From Arthrobotrys musiformis (taxonomy: Eukaryota > Ascomycota > Orbiliomycetes > Orbiliales > Orbiliaceae): a stretch of DNA of 64,000 bases. The notes under the pieces are model-generated. The model saw nothing but the letters and a program-made list of their open reading frames with translations. It did not search any database and was not told where the DNA came from. The position numbers were made by a program, and so were the translations under genes. The stretch is from positions 2,294,001-2,358,000 of the forward strand of contig JAVHJL010000003.1 in assembly GCA_036971715.1 (NCBI GenBank), written 5' to 3'. Below, piece after piece: positions 34,694-46,137 of the stretch (position 1 is the first letter of the stretch; each line of letters opens with the position of its first letter).

Positions 34694-36439
34694 TTAAGCC
34701 TCGGCCCAAGAAATCGCCAACATGATGCCGGCACCGGCAGCCATCGCCAGCGCCTGCACTAACGATTTCTTCAACTCGGATCCCCGGTTCGGTCCAGTCT
34801 CCAAAAGCTCTGGGATGACACCAACGGTAGCAATATACAAGAAACCGCCTATATTTTATATTTTATTAGCACCTTGTTTTTAAAAATCGATGATATCAAT
34901 ATAATAGCACTATATTTCTTACCGGCAGTGAACGGAAGGACCAAATCGCCAAGAGTAGCAGAGGTTCCGAAGAGACCGGCGGCTCCACCAGAGTTTTCGG
35001 TGTCACTGGATGGCGGACTGTACTCTTGAATCCAGATGCCAATGAACGTTCCCAAAAATGCGCCAATCTAAACGTTATATTGTTAGGAATAGATAATTGG
35101 AATGACCGGGATAGCATGCTTACCGCTGCGACGAATTGTGCTGCAATGGCCTGTCCCTTTGTGAATCCTCCCTGAATCAACAAGGCGAAATCGCCAACTT
35201 CGTGTGGGATCTGTAGCAGTCGTTAACATACACCCCTCGCTTCCACTTGAAAGTCATAGTACCTCATGGAAGAAAACCGCAACAGTGGTAGTGGCGCCAA
35301 TTGTTGGTCCAGCATAGAAAGAAGCTGCAATAGCCAACCCGTCGGTGATATTATGGGAAAACTAGTTATCCGGTCAAAGTCAGCGAATCCCTGTATGCCG
35401 AAGACCATCCAGCCACTTACGTCGGCACTATATATCCATGACAGACCATGTTAGCAAATCTGTATCCTGTCAATTCTCTAACCTCCTAGGGTAGTATGCC
35501 ACTTACGCCATGTTTAGGTATGAGGAAACCTTGATCGACATCCCAGGAGCCTTCTCCTCAGCTTTAACAACCGCAGAGTCACCCTTCTCATCCTTCCCTT
35601 TCCTCTGCCTCAACTCCCCGGACTTTTCCGCCAATGCAGTTGAGGTACCCTCAGCAGCATGACTATGATCGTGACCATGAGAATGCGAATGGCCATCCCC
35701 ACCACCTGCCGCAATCCTCATACCCTTATCCAAAACAATGAAAGCCACAAATCCAACCATGATAGCGAGTCCCAACAAGGTATTTCGCTTTTCCTCGACC
35801 ATAACGAAGCGAACACGCTCTTCGTGGACCTCGCCCATGAACGTTTGAGGCATCAAGTGGAAGAAGACGTCTCCGAGGAGACCACCAACCGCAAAGGCCA
35901 CCATGACCGTCAAACTGGCGGGGTCGATATTGGCGGGGACGAGTGCAAGGATGAAGTCTAGCCCACCCCTCAATCGGTCAGTCCTAACCATGTTCTCAAA
36001 TTCTTCATCTTTTGCATAATATCGCCAATGACAGTATCACATACTAGGAGGCCCGGAGATATAGGCGGTAGCAAGCAGAGAATTGACGGCAGGCGACCCG
36101 GGGAACAATATCGCAAACAATTGCTTAGTCCAGCTCTCGTTCGTCGGTGCATTCTGTACCTTGCGGAGGTTGAGTTCCTGAACCACTTCACATGTCTATA
36201 GTGATTTTTTACAAGGGAAATAAAATCCGTTAACTTCCGTACTCTAAACCACAATTGTGAAGAATTGATGTAGAAAATGATAATACCTGTAATCGATCAT
36301 CAATCTCCTGCAGCGACAACTCCTTTGGATTCTCCAGCCATTCCTGCTTGTGAGCCGATACCGCATATACCGCCCCCAACGCCAGCAAAAGCCAAAATGC
36401 GCGTATCACGCGGCGATTGAGAAGCTGGAATAGCGCCAT
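34694..36439 (-). CDS. ZIP zinc transporter, YKE4/SLC39A7 type
   Basis: Eight exons encode about 415 residues. Exons: 36287-36439, 36045-36195, 35507-35957, 35421-35427, 35263-35361, 35124-35210, 34923-35067, 34694-34848. YKE4-type ZIPs move zinc across the ER membrane. The N-terminus has a signal or first membrane segment (FWLLLALGAVYAV). A cytosolic loop is His-rich (GHSHSHGHDHSH). The two metal-binding helices carry SHNITDG (H257, D261) and HEIPHEVGDFALL (H286, E287, H290, E291). Helices following each are Gly/Ala-rich as expected. The fourth exon is 7 nt (TGCCGAC) and completes MAAD just before the HNxxDG helix. The gene is divergent from the dienelactone hydrolase gene across 842 bp. Confidence 0.95.
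35421..35427 (-). other. 7-nt microexon of the ZIP transporter gene
   Basis: TGCCGAC lies between a TATAG acceptor and a GTAAGT donor. Upstream exon ends ATG-GC and downstream exon starts TTT-TCC-CAT, so splicing gives M-A-A-D-F-S-H-N, matching the conserved residues before the metal site. Skipping it would break the frame. Confidence 0.85.
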
Positions 36440-37281
36440 TGTCGTCTAAAGCCCTGTCTCTCTATCCAATTTGCTTCCGAAACAAATACAATCCAGGGCA
36501 CAGTAAGGATGTTGGTATGTTAACAAAAAAAAGGTTTTTTAGATTCCTGTAGAACTTCTTGGAGCCTCTCTCGGATTTCGTAGGATGCGCTACTTGCTTA
36601 GGGCGCTGTGGACACGGTAACGGATGCGGCTTCGCGTTGATTGATGGGCTCCTTGGCGGAGGAACCTAGCTCGAGTCGTTATGTCCGTCCCACCAGCCCC
36701 GATCCGACATCATCACCCCCAACTAGCTGAACTTGTACCTCAACATGTACCTGTACAGCGCAATCCGGTCTTTTGGGGCAATGCATGGCCGGATACCAGG
36801 TTCATCGGCAGAGGTGCCTGAGCGTTTCATGATTCAGGTCAAATTCCTTCCCTTGGGACAAAGTCTCCAAATCCGATCCAGACTCGATACGGTATCTGGT
36901 ATACGAGCGCTACCAGACCCCCCAAACTCGAGATGATTCGCTGAAAAAGAATGCATGTTGCTCTGTTTGTCCATTTTCCTTTTCTTTCGATGTTTGTACC
37001 TCGGGCCCCGCAGCAAATCCTTCGGTATCGCACGCACGCGATCGATCGAGCTGAGAAGGATGAATCTTTTCAGCTGCTGATTCCGGATAGCGGGATTTCC
37101 CTTGGCTTTGCTATCTCTGGCAATGAGGCCTCGAGGCAGCCAGCTTCCATTCCAATCATAGAAATACCACAGACCCCAAACATTAGAAAACCCCATCTAC
37201 AATTCCAAAATTCCCCGCTAGTATTGTCTCGAAAACAGACCCACTGCTAGTCAAATAATTTAGAAACATCGAAAAGAAACA
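36440..37281. other. Divergent promoter region, ZIP transporter and dienelactone hydrolase
   Basis: 842 bp between two divergent start codons. No gene recognised; short ORFs on both strands lack support. Confidence 0.5.
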
Positions 37282-38420
37282 ATGGCTCCAGAATTACCAT
37301 CAAGTTGCTGCATGAGAGGTACAGAAGCACCCCATAGTCAATAGCTAGTTTCGACGCTATGTCGATAGATTCCCCCATATACCCCCCCCAAATGCAACTA
37401 TAACATTATTCCCCACCGAGCAATCAACTAAAATCTCACGCACGCGCGCCCTACAGGCTCAATTCATACCGGCGAAACAACCGGTACCGAAACAGTAATC
37501 CACAACCTCAAAACCTACGTCGCTATCCCAGAAAGCCCTAGCGATATAAAAGGAACAATAGTGATAATCCCCGACGTCTTCGGCTGGGATTTCGTCAACG
37601 TCAGGCTTTTGGCCGATAGCTATGCGAAGAGAGGGGGGTTTAGAGTATTAATCCCCGACTTTCACTTCGGAACTGCCTTTGCGAAGGATAGTCTTGATGT
37701 GGTGTTCCCGCTAAGGGGGTTCGAACTGCCATGGTATAAACGGATGTAAGTTCTTTATTAAAAAAAAATATGCATAGTTTGTTTCAGCACCGAGGAATGA
37801 ATAGTTAAAGTATTAATATGAAATGATGTTTATAATACAAAAGATGGGACATGGTTTTCACATTCCCCAAATTCCTTGGTTGGTTCTGGGCACACAGGGA
37901 AGCCGTCTCCCGTCCCATCATCACTAGATTCTTCGAATCCCTCCGGGAGGAATTAGCCTCCACCTCCGGCGGGAAACTGGGCGTCATCGGCTTCTGCTGG
38001 GGTGGTAGGTACGCGGTGTTGATGGATCCATACGTGGATGCGATATACACCGCCCACCCGAGTTTTCTACAGGTCCCCACCGAAGTTGAGGCGGTCACGA
38101 AACCCATTTCGTTCGCGCTGGGCGAGAAGGATATCGTTGTACCCATGAAACAGGTGGACCAAATCAAGGGTATTTTGAAGAAGAAGGAAAGTTTGGATTC
38201 TGAAGTTGTGGTTTATGAGGGGATGCTGCATTGTAAGTGTATCATTTCCCTTTACTTTACTTTACACGAGCCCAGCTCTACACGATCTAACTAGTCTTTT
38301 TTTTTTTTAAATTGAAAAGCATTCGCCATCCGAGGAAATCCTGCGTTTGAAGCTGAAAAGAAGGGACTTGAAGGGAGTGAAACACAGGCAGTAGATTGGT
38401 TCATCAAGCATCTTGCTTGA
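37282..38420 (+). CDS. Dienelactone hydrolase family protein
   Basis: Four exons (introns 37319-37456, 37746-37843, 38233-38319) encode about 271 residues. It is an alpha/beta hydrolase of the DLH family. The catalytic triad is visible: Cys160 in the elbow GFCWGG, Asp205 in LGEKDIVVP and His238 in GMLHSFAIRGN. The N-terminal exon is short (37 nt) and gives MAPELPSSCCMRG, a start common in fungal DLH-like proteins. The second exon carries IIPDVFGW. Bacterial DLH opens dienelactones in chlorocatechol breakdown; fungal homologues are numerous and their substrates mostly unknown, so I name only the family. The second intron's acceptor (AAAAG at 37843) is the least certain junction. Confidence 0.92.
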
Positions 38421-38807
38421 AAAGTTAAATTCTTTTGAATCTGCAATTCAAAGGGTCGTACATGTATGAGAATATCGTAAAGGTAAATTTGAAGGATATA
38501 TAGGCGTGAATTGACAAAAATAAGAGTCTAGCCTGATTTCTACCAGGCCAAAGGAAGTCATACAAAAATAGCGTAACAAGTCGTAGAAGAATATCGTGAA
38601 GCATCTCATCGTAATTGGTCATGAAGAACAAAAATGAAATCGTCACTTGGGTATCGGAAATTATGTTACAAAACCTTTTGAAAGCAAACTACCCGGCGCC
38701 TGCTTTGAGAAAGAAAGAAAAAAGAAGGAATTGATATGAGAAGGGTATAAGAAAATCAAAAGCTCCAGAGGGTAAGTGGTTATTTTTTAGATAGTATCAT
38801 CAGGCGC
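38421..38807. other. Short convergent spacer
   Basis: 387 bp separates the stop codons of the dienelactone hydrolase gene and the RasGEF gene, and must hold both 3' ends. Nothing else seen. Confidence 0.5.
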
Positions 38808-41800
38808 TCACATCTGACAATGCAAATCCTCGCCGTGGACTTGCTGCCTGAGAGACTTCATCGCTTTAGTAAATTGTTGCATTTTGGTAAGATCGACGTC
38901 GAGGTTAGATTGGATGATAGGCGAAAGAACTGTGTCGATCCTTCCCTCAATAATTTCCGATAGATGATTGAGATAGCTTGCGTCTGGAGTATCCTCCGGA
39001 ACAGAAGCAACGGAGCCGCTCCTCATGCGACTAGTTGCTCTGCTAGCGTTGTCGCGGTCCCGAGGGAACGCTAGTCTCCCGATTTCCATCTTGCGGAAAA
39101 CGAAACACTTTCGGTCCAGACTCCAGACAAACTTGGGTGGATATTTGGTCATGGTTCGGTAAACTGAGACCTCTTTGACGAAAGAGCGGTACTTTTTAAA
39201 GTCTAACAGGACTGGTGGGAGCCTGGCAGATTTTTCGCTTACTGGTGACGTTGGAGGCCGGTATAAGGTAGTTTCGATTTGAGAGTCGACATGGATCTTC
39301 GAAGCATCGCTATATCGGGAGCTGGCGTTTGTGGATTGGTTGAGGATTGTGGAAACTGCCTTGATAAAGAATGGGAAATAAGGAATCGCAAAATCCTTGC
39401 ATTGCGAAAAGAAACTGACGTAAGTTGATTGATCGAGGAGAGCTCTAAGTTCAGAAAACTCCCTGATCCTCTCGATAGGAGCACAATCCCAGGTCTTCTC
39501 GAGACTGATGATAGTGTCATTAGCAAGTGCTTCAACTATTACTAGGCAGGACTGCAGGTTTCCTTGGTCCCTAAGCAGCAAAGCCAAATGGATTAGGCTC
39601 GAGATGAGATCGGCGCGGTCCTCGAACTTCGCCATCGCTAAGATCTCATGCTGAATCCAGAACTTGAAGTTGGCAGATCTCCTCAGAAGCCTGTTGACTC
39701 TCTCGACAACGGCGTCGGTGGGTGCCTTGTCAGTGTATGGGACTTCGCACTCCCAACTCCACGAGTTTTGTTCTTCAGTTGTCTGCGACATCCACCACAG
39801 TACAACAGTTCGGGTGTGCGACGCATCTCTAAACAGAATAAGATCCACTGCAGTAAGATACTGGGCAACTTCTAGCATGATATTCTCGTCACCAAAGAAG
39901 AGCTTCAAGTTCTCAGGAAACGAGGAAGACGCCACACTATCGATCGAATCGTTTAGTTTCTTTGCCTCTTCGACTGCGTTCTGGAAATTCTGGAGCTTGT
40001 CCTTCATCAAAGAGTAGGCCTGCGTGAGACGAACGGCATACTGTGTATGGCCCCAACATGAGACTTCCGCGAGGAATATGAGAAGAATCTCCCTCGTTGC
40101 TTCGGCTTCGAATATGTCTTCAGGTTGTGTTCGAAGCCACCTCTCGATTACCACTAGTATCCTCTCTTGAACCCTCGAGTTCACATTCCTGAAGTTGGTT
40201 GTGAGGCTTTTGAGTAGGAACAAAGGTGAGGTAAATAGTATGGATGTACGGAGAAATACGTCCGCAAAAGTCTCGTCATCCCCAGTTTCAAATGAAGCGC
40301 AGAGCTCCATTGTCAGACAATCCAATGTACCAGAAACAACGAGATTTTTGCTGTCCTCTTGTTCAAGCACTAGGTGATCATATCCATCACCGTCCTTAAG
40401 ATGGTGGACTTCGTTTTCGCGGATTACTCTGGAGCTCCCGAATCTAGCTTTATTGAATGTCCCTGCTGAGGTGGAAAGCTGAGCTTCCTCTGGGATCGGG
40501 ATTTGGCGCACGGGTATAAAGTTTTCTGTAGACATTTGCCGAGTTTCGAGCTCCTTTGGGAATCCGAAAGGGTCCTGTTTTGATGATGAGAAGGAAAGAC
40601 GGGAAAACGGGCGGTCTGTGGTAATACTGATGGAATCTCGAGAAAATCTCTTCAAACTAGTTCTTCGTCTTCTGATATTGCGGGTTCCGAGTCCGGAGAG
40701 ATTCTTGAAATCCCCGAAGTAATCATCGTCCGAAGAGTCGTCATCGAAAGCGCTGACCGGGGCGCTGCAAGTGGTCATAGAGCTCGAGGCTTGGAGGTTT
40801 TCCAACGAAGAGACTGCAGAGGCCATAGAATACTGAGTTTCCTCCACATATGTCTGGGTGCTAAGAGAGCTTGTGGCTTGCTGGGTAATGCCGCTATGAA
40901 GGTAAGGATTGTTTCTGAAAATCTTGCTATCGGAGGAAGACCTTGTGAAGGTTTTGCGAGGGAAGACATTCAATGTATTCTTGACTTTCAGGCTAGCCTT
41001 TTTACTGGGTTTATCGGCTTTTGCTTTTTGGTTGATAGTCAAAGATGGGGTACTTGCGGCTGGGTTTCCCGGCCTTTGGTTGACAGATGCTTTATACGGA
41101 AATCCCAATGCGTTTGCGATCATAACGACTGGCATAACCATATCCCGTACGTCGTATGCTACTTGGGAAGGGTCCGAGAAGTTTGGCTCCGCAAAACTAG
41201 CTAGCTGAACCAAAGGAAGTTCTTTTTTTTTTGTTCTCGTCTCGTCAACCGAGTACCGTGCTAGTGGAGGCCTTAGAAAAAACTGTCTCGGATTCTCAAA
41301 TAGCCCAGTAGCTAGTGAGCTTAGTTCGGGAGTAGAATGGGCTACGGGTATAATCGGGCGGCTTATGTTAGTTGGGCTTATACCGCCATCGGATGAGGAG
41401 TCATCGACTATGGATATTGACGATGATGCCGTAGAATCGGTCGAAGAATTTCTAATATGACGAATGGTAAGGCTTTGGGGAGGTGACCACCCTTTCTCAG
41501 GTAGGACGCTATCCGAAGGTGCCGAGGATTGTTGAGATGGGTCTTGGGGCCTCTGCGGCGTTCGGGGCGGTGTCAGATGCCGAATGCTCCGTTTTAATTC
41601 CTCGATCCTCCTAGCTTCTTCCTCTTCGCGTAGCTTCCTCGAATTCGATGGAGGTGTGAGTATCCCGAAGCTTCCTAAGTATGAGGTGAAACTTTGAGCA
41701 ACTGATGTGTGGATTGGTGTGGATGGGGCTTTCGCCTTGTCCTGCTTCTGTTCGGCAGCATGCTCGTCGGTTTTGTCAGAATGCTCGCTAGAATGTCTAA

Positions 41801-42071
41801 TGGAGTTGCCCCGGGATGGTGCTGAGGTCCTTTGGAAGCTCTCGGACTGGTTTATACTACAATCAGTATCTTCATAGCAACGGCTAAGCTCGAGCCTGAG
41901 TTCTTTAGCGTTCAGCTTCCGCCTGTCAGTGAAAGATAGCTTTGGTTCTGGTTCGTATTCTTTTTCAAGGGGTGGTTGTTGTTGCAGATGCTGCTGTGAA
42001 TGCTTCGAGCTTCTCTCTCGAGATGAGCTCGTCCCTAGGATTTTCGACAGAACTGTTGACGACGGCGACAT
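38808..42071 (-). CDS. RasGEF-domain protein (Ras-type guanine nucleotide exchange factor)
   Basis: A single exon encodes about 1087 residues from the first ATG at 42071. The frame is open a further 25 codons upstream without an ATG, so an upstream exon is possible. The first 550 residues are low-complexity, Ser-rich and probably disordered, with phosphorylation-type SP/TP sites. A RasGEF N-terminal domain follows (about 585-720; DETFADVFLRTSILFTSPLFLL). The catalytic RasGEF domain is at about 730-915 (AQYLTAVDLILFRDAS, then FKFWIQHEILAM and LQSCLVIVEAL). Such proteins load GTP on Ras- or Rap-like GTPases. The opening motif differs from the usual LTxxDxxLFxxI, so this is a divergent member and the partner GTPase is unknown. 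Confidence 0.9.
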   Translation of the reverse strand: MSPSSTVLSKILGTSSSRERSSKHSQQHLQQQPPLEKEYEPEPKLSFTDRRKLNAKELRLELSRCYEDTDCSINQSESFQRTSAPSRGNSIRHSSEHSDKTDEHAAEQKQDKAKAPSTPIHTSVAQSFTSYLGSFGILTPPSNSRKLREEEEARRIEELKRSIRHLTPPRTPQRPQDPSQQSSAPSDSVLPEKGWSPPQSLTIRHIRNSSTDSTASSSISIVDDSSSDGGISPTNISRPIIPVAHSTPELSSLATGLFENPRQFFLRPPLARYSVDETRTKKKELPLVQLASFAEPNFSDPSQVAYDVRDMVMPVVMIANALGFPYKASVNQRPGNPAASTPSLTINQKAKADKPSKKASLKVKNTLNVFPRKTFTRSSSDSKIFRNNPYLHSGITQQATSSLSTQTYVEETQYSMASAVSSLENLQASSSMTTCSAPVSAFDDDSSDDDYFGDFKNLSGLGTRNIRRRRTSLKRFSRDSISITTDRPFSRLSFSSSKQDPFGFPKELETRQMSTENFIPVRQIPIPEEAQLSTSAGTFNKARFGSSRVIRENEVHHLKDGDGYDHLVLEQEDSKNLVVSGTLDCLTMELCASFETGDDETFADVFLRTSILFTSPLFLLKSLTTNFRNVNSRVQERILVVIERWLRTQPEDIFEAEATREILLIFLAEVSCWGHTQYAVRLTQAYSLMKDKLQNFQNAVEEAKKLNDSIDSVASSSFPENLKLFFGDENIMLEVAQYLTAVDLILFRDASHTRTVVLWWMSQTTEEQNSWSWECEVPYTDKAPTDAVVERVNRLLRRSANFKFWIQHEILAMAKFEDRADLISSLIHLALLLRDQGNLQSCLVIVEALANDTIISLEKTWDCAPIERIREFSELRALLDQSTYVSFFSQCKDFAIPYFPFFIKAVSTILNQSTNASSRYSDASKIHVDSQIETTLYRPPTSPVSEKSARLPPVLLDFKKYRSFVKEVSVYRTMTKYPPKFVWSLDRKCFVFRKMEIGRLAFPRDRDNASRATSRMRSGSVASVPEDTPDASYLNHLSEIIEGRIDTVLSPIIQSNLDVDLTKMQQFTKAMKSLRQQVHGEDLHCQM

Positions 42072-44707
42072 TGTTTCTGCTTGGTTTTGAGAGTATCGTT
42101 TCTCATGTGTTCCGTTTGTGGTGACTAATATATTGCCTTGTGTCAACTCTACAGATTTGATGATAGATGCGGTGAAATCTCCTTCTGAGAGCTGAGCTGC
42201 GATGTGACCGGGATAGCTTGACTAGTAGCAGCATTTTTTTCAAAAAATAAATTAGCTTGGAAGCTCCATACGGCCACTTATATAGAAGCTCTTAGGTGAG
42301 TGAGCAGAAATGAAAAAAATAGAAACATGTCGTAGCGATTAAAAACGGTATCCAAGGGTGGGGTCAAGGATGGCACAAAAAATATGCTCAGGGAAGCCAA
42401 GACAAAGAAAAAAAGCACCAACCTTGGATTCTGCCGTGCGAGAGGTCTCAGATTTGTGCTCTGTACTACACGATTTAGAGTCTGCTGGTTCAGAAGTTTT
42501 CCAGTCGGGTCAGTTTTCTGCGTTGTGAGAATGTTGGTTTTTCGCTTTGGCTGCCTGTTTGGGTGGACATGCTGGTCGACCACTTCCCGTTTAGGATGTG
42601 GCCACACAAACACGCTCAAAACATCCAACCGGACTGGAACTCGACTTACTGTTGCTCTTGCTCGTCCGGAGCCACGAAGGCCGCAGCCTGGACTTCTTTT
42701 CGCCGGATTTTTTGCCGTCATGTTTCTGGTAGGGACCGGGGAAATTCATCAGCAGAGTGTGCTGAGGCCGTATCACCGCCTCCATTATTGCATTCCCAGT
42801 GTCCTCTCCGTTGGAAAGCCGGTGTTGGTATAACAGACGATCGAGGTCCGTCTATCGAGTGAATGGGCGAGGGTTGTGCAACAAAACCAAACCCGCATTT
42901 GAGCCGGGCGTCTACCGTACAACAGTTGAATATGACCCGCCTCTTTCTATTTTTTTCTTCCCTCCGGTGGGTGTTCTGCTGCAGTTAATTTTGGAGTTCA
43001 GGAAGCGCTTCGTTCATCCGTTGGTCTTTAAAATTGGGTACTGTTGGGGCGGAACCGTCGGGCAATTTATGAAATAAGCAGAGAATGAAGGGAAAGAAAA
43101 TAGGCTAGAACGTCGAAGTAGCTTGAAGGCTTAGATTCTCGCCTACAGCTCGATCAGATATCGATACGAGTGGTAGATAGCTGATATCGGCGTTCCAGTC
43201 GAAGGTTTGGTAAGCTAAGAGCTATGGACTGCCTTCTTCGGCCTAACGACGAGGTCCCCGGCCTGTCATAGGACTGGGTGATCGTTCGAAATATCCCCGT
43301 CTCAGGCCTTGGGAGCTAGGCGATGTCGACGACTCGACGGGCGGGCAAAAAGCACGTTATTTGTTGCCGCTTTCCAAATGGAAACGAGCGGTTCAGTCGA
43401 AGATGGCAAGGCAGGCGGAAAATGCCCAGAGACCGTGCTGGGGGAAGACTACGTAGTCTATTGCCTCCGGTTTTCTTGAGGGAAACGAAAAAAGCAGGAT
43501 CATGAGATATATAGACCACTGGAGCATATGGCCACGGTCGGTTCATCACAGCACTGATAGCGGGAATTAAAATAATTCGTGTAATATATCCGCGAATTAA
43601 TATTGCTGGAATAGAATGTCGGAACATATTTGGAAGCATCGCTTCTCTTCTGGTATGCCGGGTCGAAATCCCATGTCGAATGTGCCCGTCTGCACATGTT
43701 TGGGGGGGCTTGAGCTTGCAAGCTTGTGCGACAACCTTGCGGGAATGCTGGAGCAAGCCATGGTATTATCGACCATATCTGCAGCTGGCTGGAATAAAAC
43801 AGCAAACGTTGACACTTGCTCCACACCAAAACCCGAAAAAGATTGTTAGTGTGACTACCAACTGGCTAGTACCTAGTAGGTATTGGGTTAGTAGCGAAGT
43901 TGTAATCTCGATATCTTGTTTTTTTTTGTTGGTGACCGTTAGCTGTTATAATATGATGTGGTGTTAGCCGTTGAAGGTCAGATGGATCCATGGAGTCTGT
44001 ACAGTTAACTAGTGCATGTAGGTGGATATTATATAATAGAATACCTCCGACTTTTATATCCTGCATTCATGAAGCTTGGCTTCGAGTACTTACCCAGGTA
44101 GCGAGTCGTTTATAGACGAATCGAATAGCTACCCGGCCGTCGGCCTGCATAGTAAATCTTATCTGACGTTTGCCCGATAAAGAGGGAAGGGCAAGGAAGA
44201 GCACGTCAATGGCCAGCCAAATCGCGAATCCCCATCGGGCTCCACTTATAAATTATAGCGCCATCCTGACGATAGTTTGCTGGGTGTACTTGGTATACTA
44301 CGGCCATCGCCATCGCCAAAAAGTACCCTCGTCGAATATCATGCTGTTTTCCCATACAAGTTTCGGGTGAAGCCATTGAATTGACAGTTAATTAATTAAA
44401 TTTGGCCTGGCCGAGATGAGTTGCCTGCATTGACATTCTTGCCATGCCGTCACGCGAGCTCAGATCGGTTGAACCTCCTCACCTCCCGCTCCCAGCAGTC
44501 ACCTGGCCTGGATTTGAAGAGTACCTGCCATCCCCGCAGCCAGAAGAAACCTCTTCTTCCCGATCATATATGCATGCATATACCATAGCTAGCCGGCTCA
44601 TTCATTCCTCTTCTATGATAATATCTACATCCCCATTTTCATCAATACCCACACTTTTGAACCCGTATACATCTCCATAGCACTTTCCGACCCGAACCCA
44701 TTGTGAA
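42072..44707. other. 2.6-kb divergent intergenic region
   Basis: This lies between the RasGEF and DUF202 starts. Overlapping frames of about 147-149 codons on opposite strands at 42278-42833 are mutual shadows with no domain. The DUF202 promoter should lie near 44400-44700. No RNA gene recognised. Confidence 0.5.
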
Positions 44708-45819
44708 ATGTCGCGTCAGAGACCGTCTTCATCACAGCGGGTTCTCCCAACAGACCGACTACAAACACAACCCCAAACCGAGAACGGCCAGCAACTCGGT
44801 TCGACGGCTATCAACGTACCACAAACAAATTCCGATGCTCAAAAGCCAGCATCGGATACTGCTTCTGCCCTCGAAGATGAAACTTCGGGTTCTTCAAATC
44901 GGGATGCTAAGGGGAAGCGGAAAGCGGGAAACCACCAGGATGGCTGGTTCTCTCGAAACATAACAGCGAGGTTCGGATCGTTGAGTCTCGAAAATAAGGG
45001 TTCGGTCGCCAGGGATCATCTAGCCTTGGGTATGTCTGCTAAATTTCTTCCCCTCTCCCCTCCTCCAGTTTTTTCTTCTTCATGATATGCCCAGGGAATC
45101 AATACCCACCCCGCGGCATCGGGTGGGGTTGGTTTCTTGGTAGCACTTAATTAAAGGAGAGAGTTGAAGAGATTATTATTGTTATTATTTTGTAAAGAAA
45201 AAGAGTCACAGATATATTTTTTGCTAATCTGGCATCTACAGAACGAACGTTCTTAGCATGGCTTCGAACGTCCCTCTCGTTTGCCTCGATCGGCATTGCA
45301 GTTACGCAGCTGTTTAGGTTGAACTCGGCCATGGAATCTTCAGATCCCGCCGTAGAGCAAGGTATGAACACCAACCCGTACAACTGGTGCACGGCATACG
45401 ATCGGAACATACGATCGGGTTTTAAAGTATAAGATCAAAAAAGAGAGAAAGGGAGAGGGATATTTATTTATGTGAGAGCTTACACCGAGATGCCCACATG
45501 GCAAAACTCCAAAACCAGGCGCAATGACTTTGAGACGTATGGGAAAGCCCCTCGGAGCGACGTTCCTCGGGATCGCTATCCTTGTGCTACTCATCGGTAT
45601 CAATCGGTATTACGAAAGTCAGAATTGGTTGCTCAAGGGAAAGTTCCCCGCGAGCAGAGGTTCAATCATATTCTTGACCTTTATCGCTGCTGCTGTAAGG
45701 ATCGCACTTGATAAACCGACTGTCGATTGTGATGTTATTGCTAATCAACCAATAACTAGTTGATCATATGCTCCTTATCGATCATTCTCGCCGTCAACCC
45801 GACAGTTGTCAAAGGTTAG
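44708..45819 (+). CDS. DUF202-domain membrane protein
   Basis: Four exons (introns 45030-45241, 45362-45518, 45695-45759) encode about 225 residues. The first 107 are hydrophilic and Ser/Gln-rich. The DUF202 domain follows with its signature ERTFLAWLRTSLSFASIGIA, then a second membrane segment (LGATFLGIAILVLLIGINRYY) and a third from the last exon (LIICSLSIILAV). DUF202 forms small three-helix membrane proteins and is also the C-terminal domain of yeast Vtc proteins; its exact role is unknown. The last intron has a CTAAT branch and a clear TAG acceptor. It converges on the Smr gene, with 318 bp between stops. Confidence 0.92.
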
Positions 45820-46137
45820 AGAGTAAGTCATTGATTGTGCCATCCTTTCTTTACTAGAGATTGTGAAGTGAATGCGTTTCCCGTGATCTCGAGGTAAAGG
45901 TGATGTGTCCTTTTTTGAACCAGCGATTCTAGCGTCTTGTCCTTTCTATTCGATTCATATAATTTTTCAGATTGAACGTAATTATATTGTATCATCATGG
46001 CCATTACTTTACATGTAAATTTAGTCGTATACCGCCACCATTAAACGCCAGCGTTTCCCGTAAACCATGACATGATTACTTATGTACCGACGCCACCCGC
46101 TCCGCTAATTACTCCCCGCCTTTGCAAAAAGCCACAT
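45820..46137. other. Spacer between DUF202 and Smr genes
   Basis: 318 bp between convergent stop codons; only 3' UTR sequence is expected here. Confidence 0.45.

Noticed and set aside
42072..42146. TTG start 25 codons upstream for the RasGEF protein
   Set aside because: Nuclear fungal genes rarely use TTG. The ATG at 42071 is the first standard start in the frame.
42278..42833. Two overlapping frames of 147-149 codons on opposite strands
   Set aside because: They lie over each other, lack domains and splice signals, and have poor composition. Neither can be preferred.
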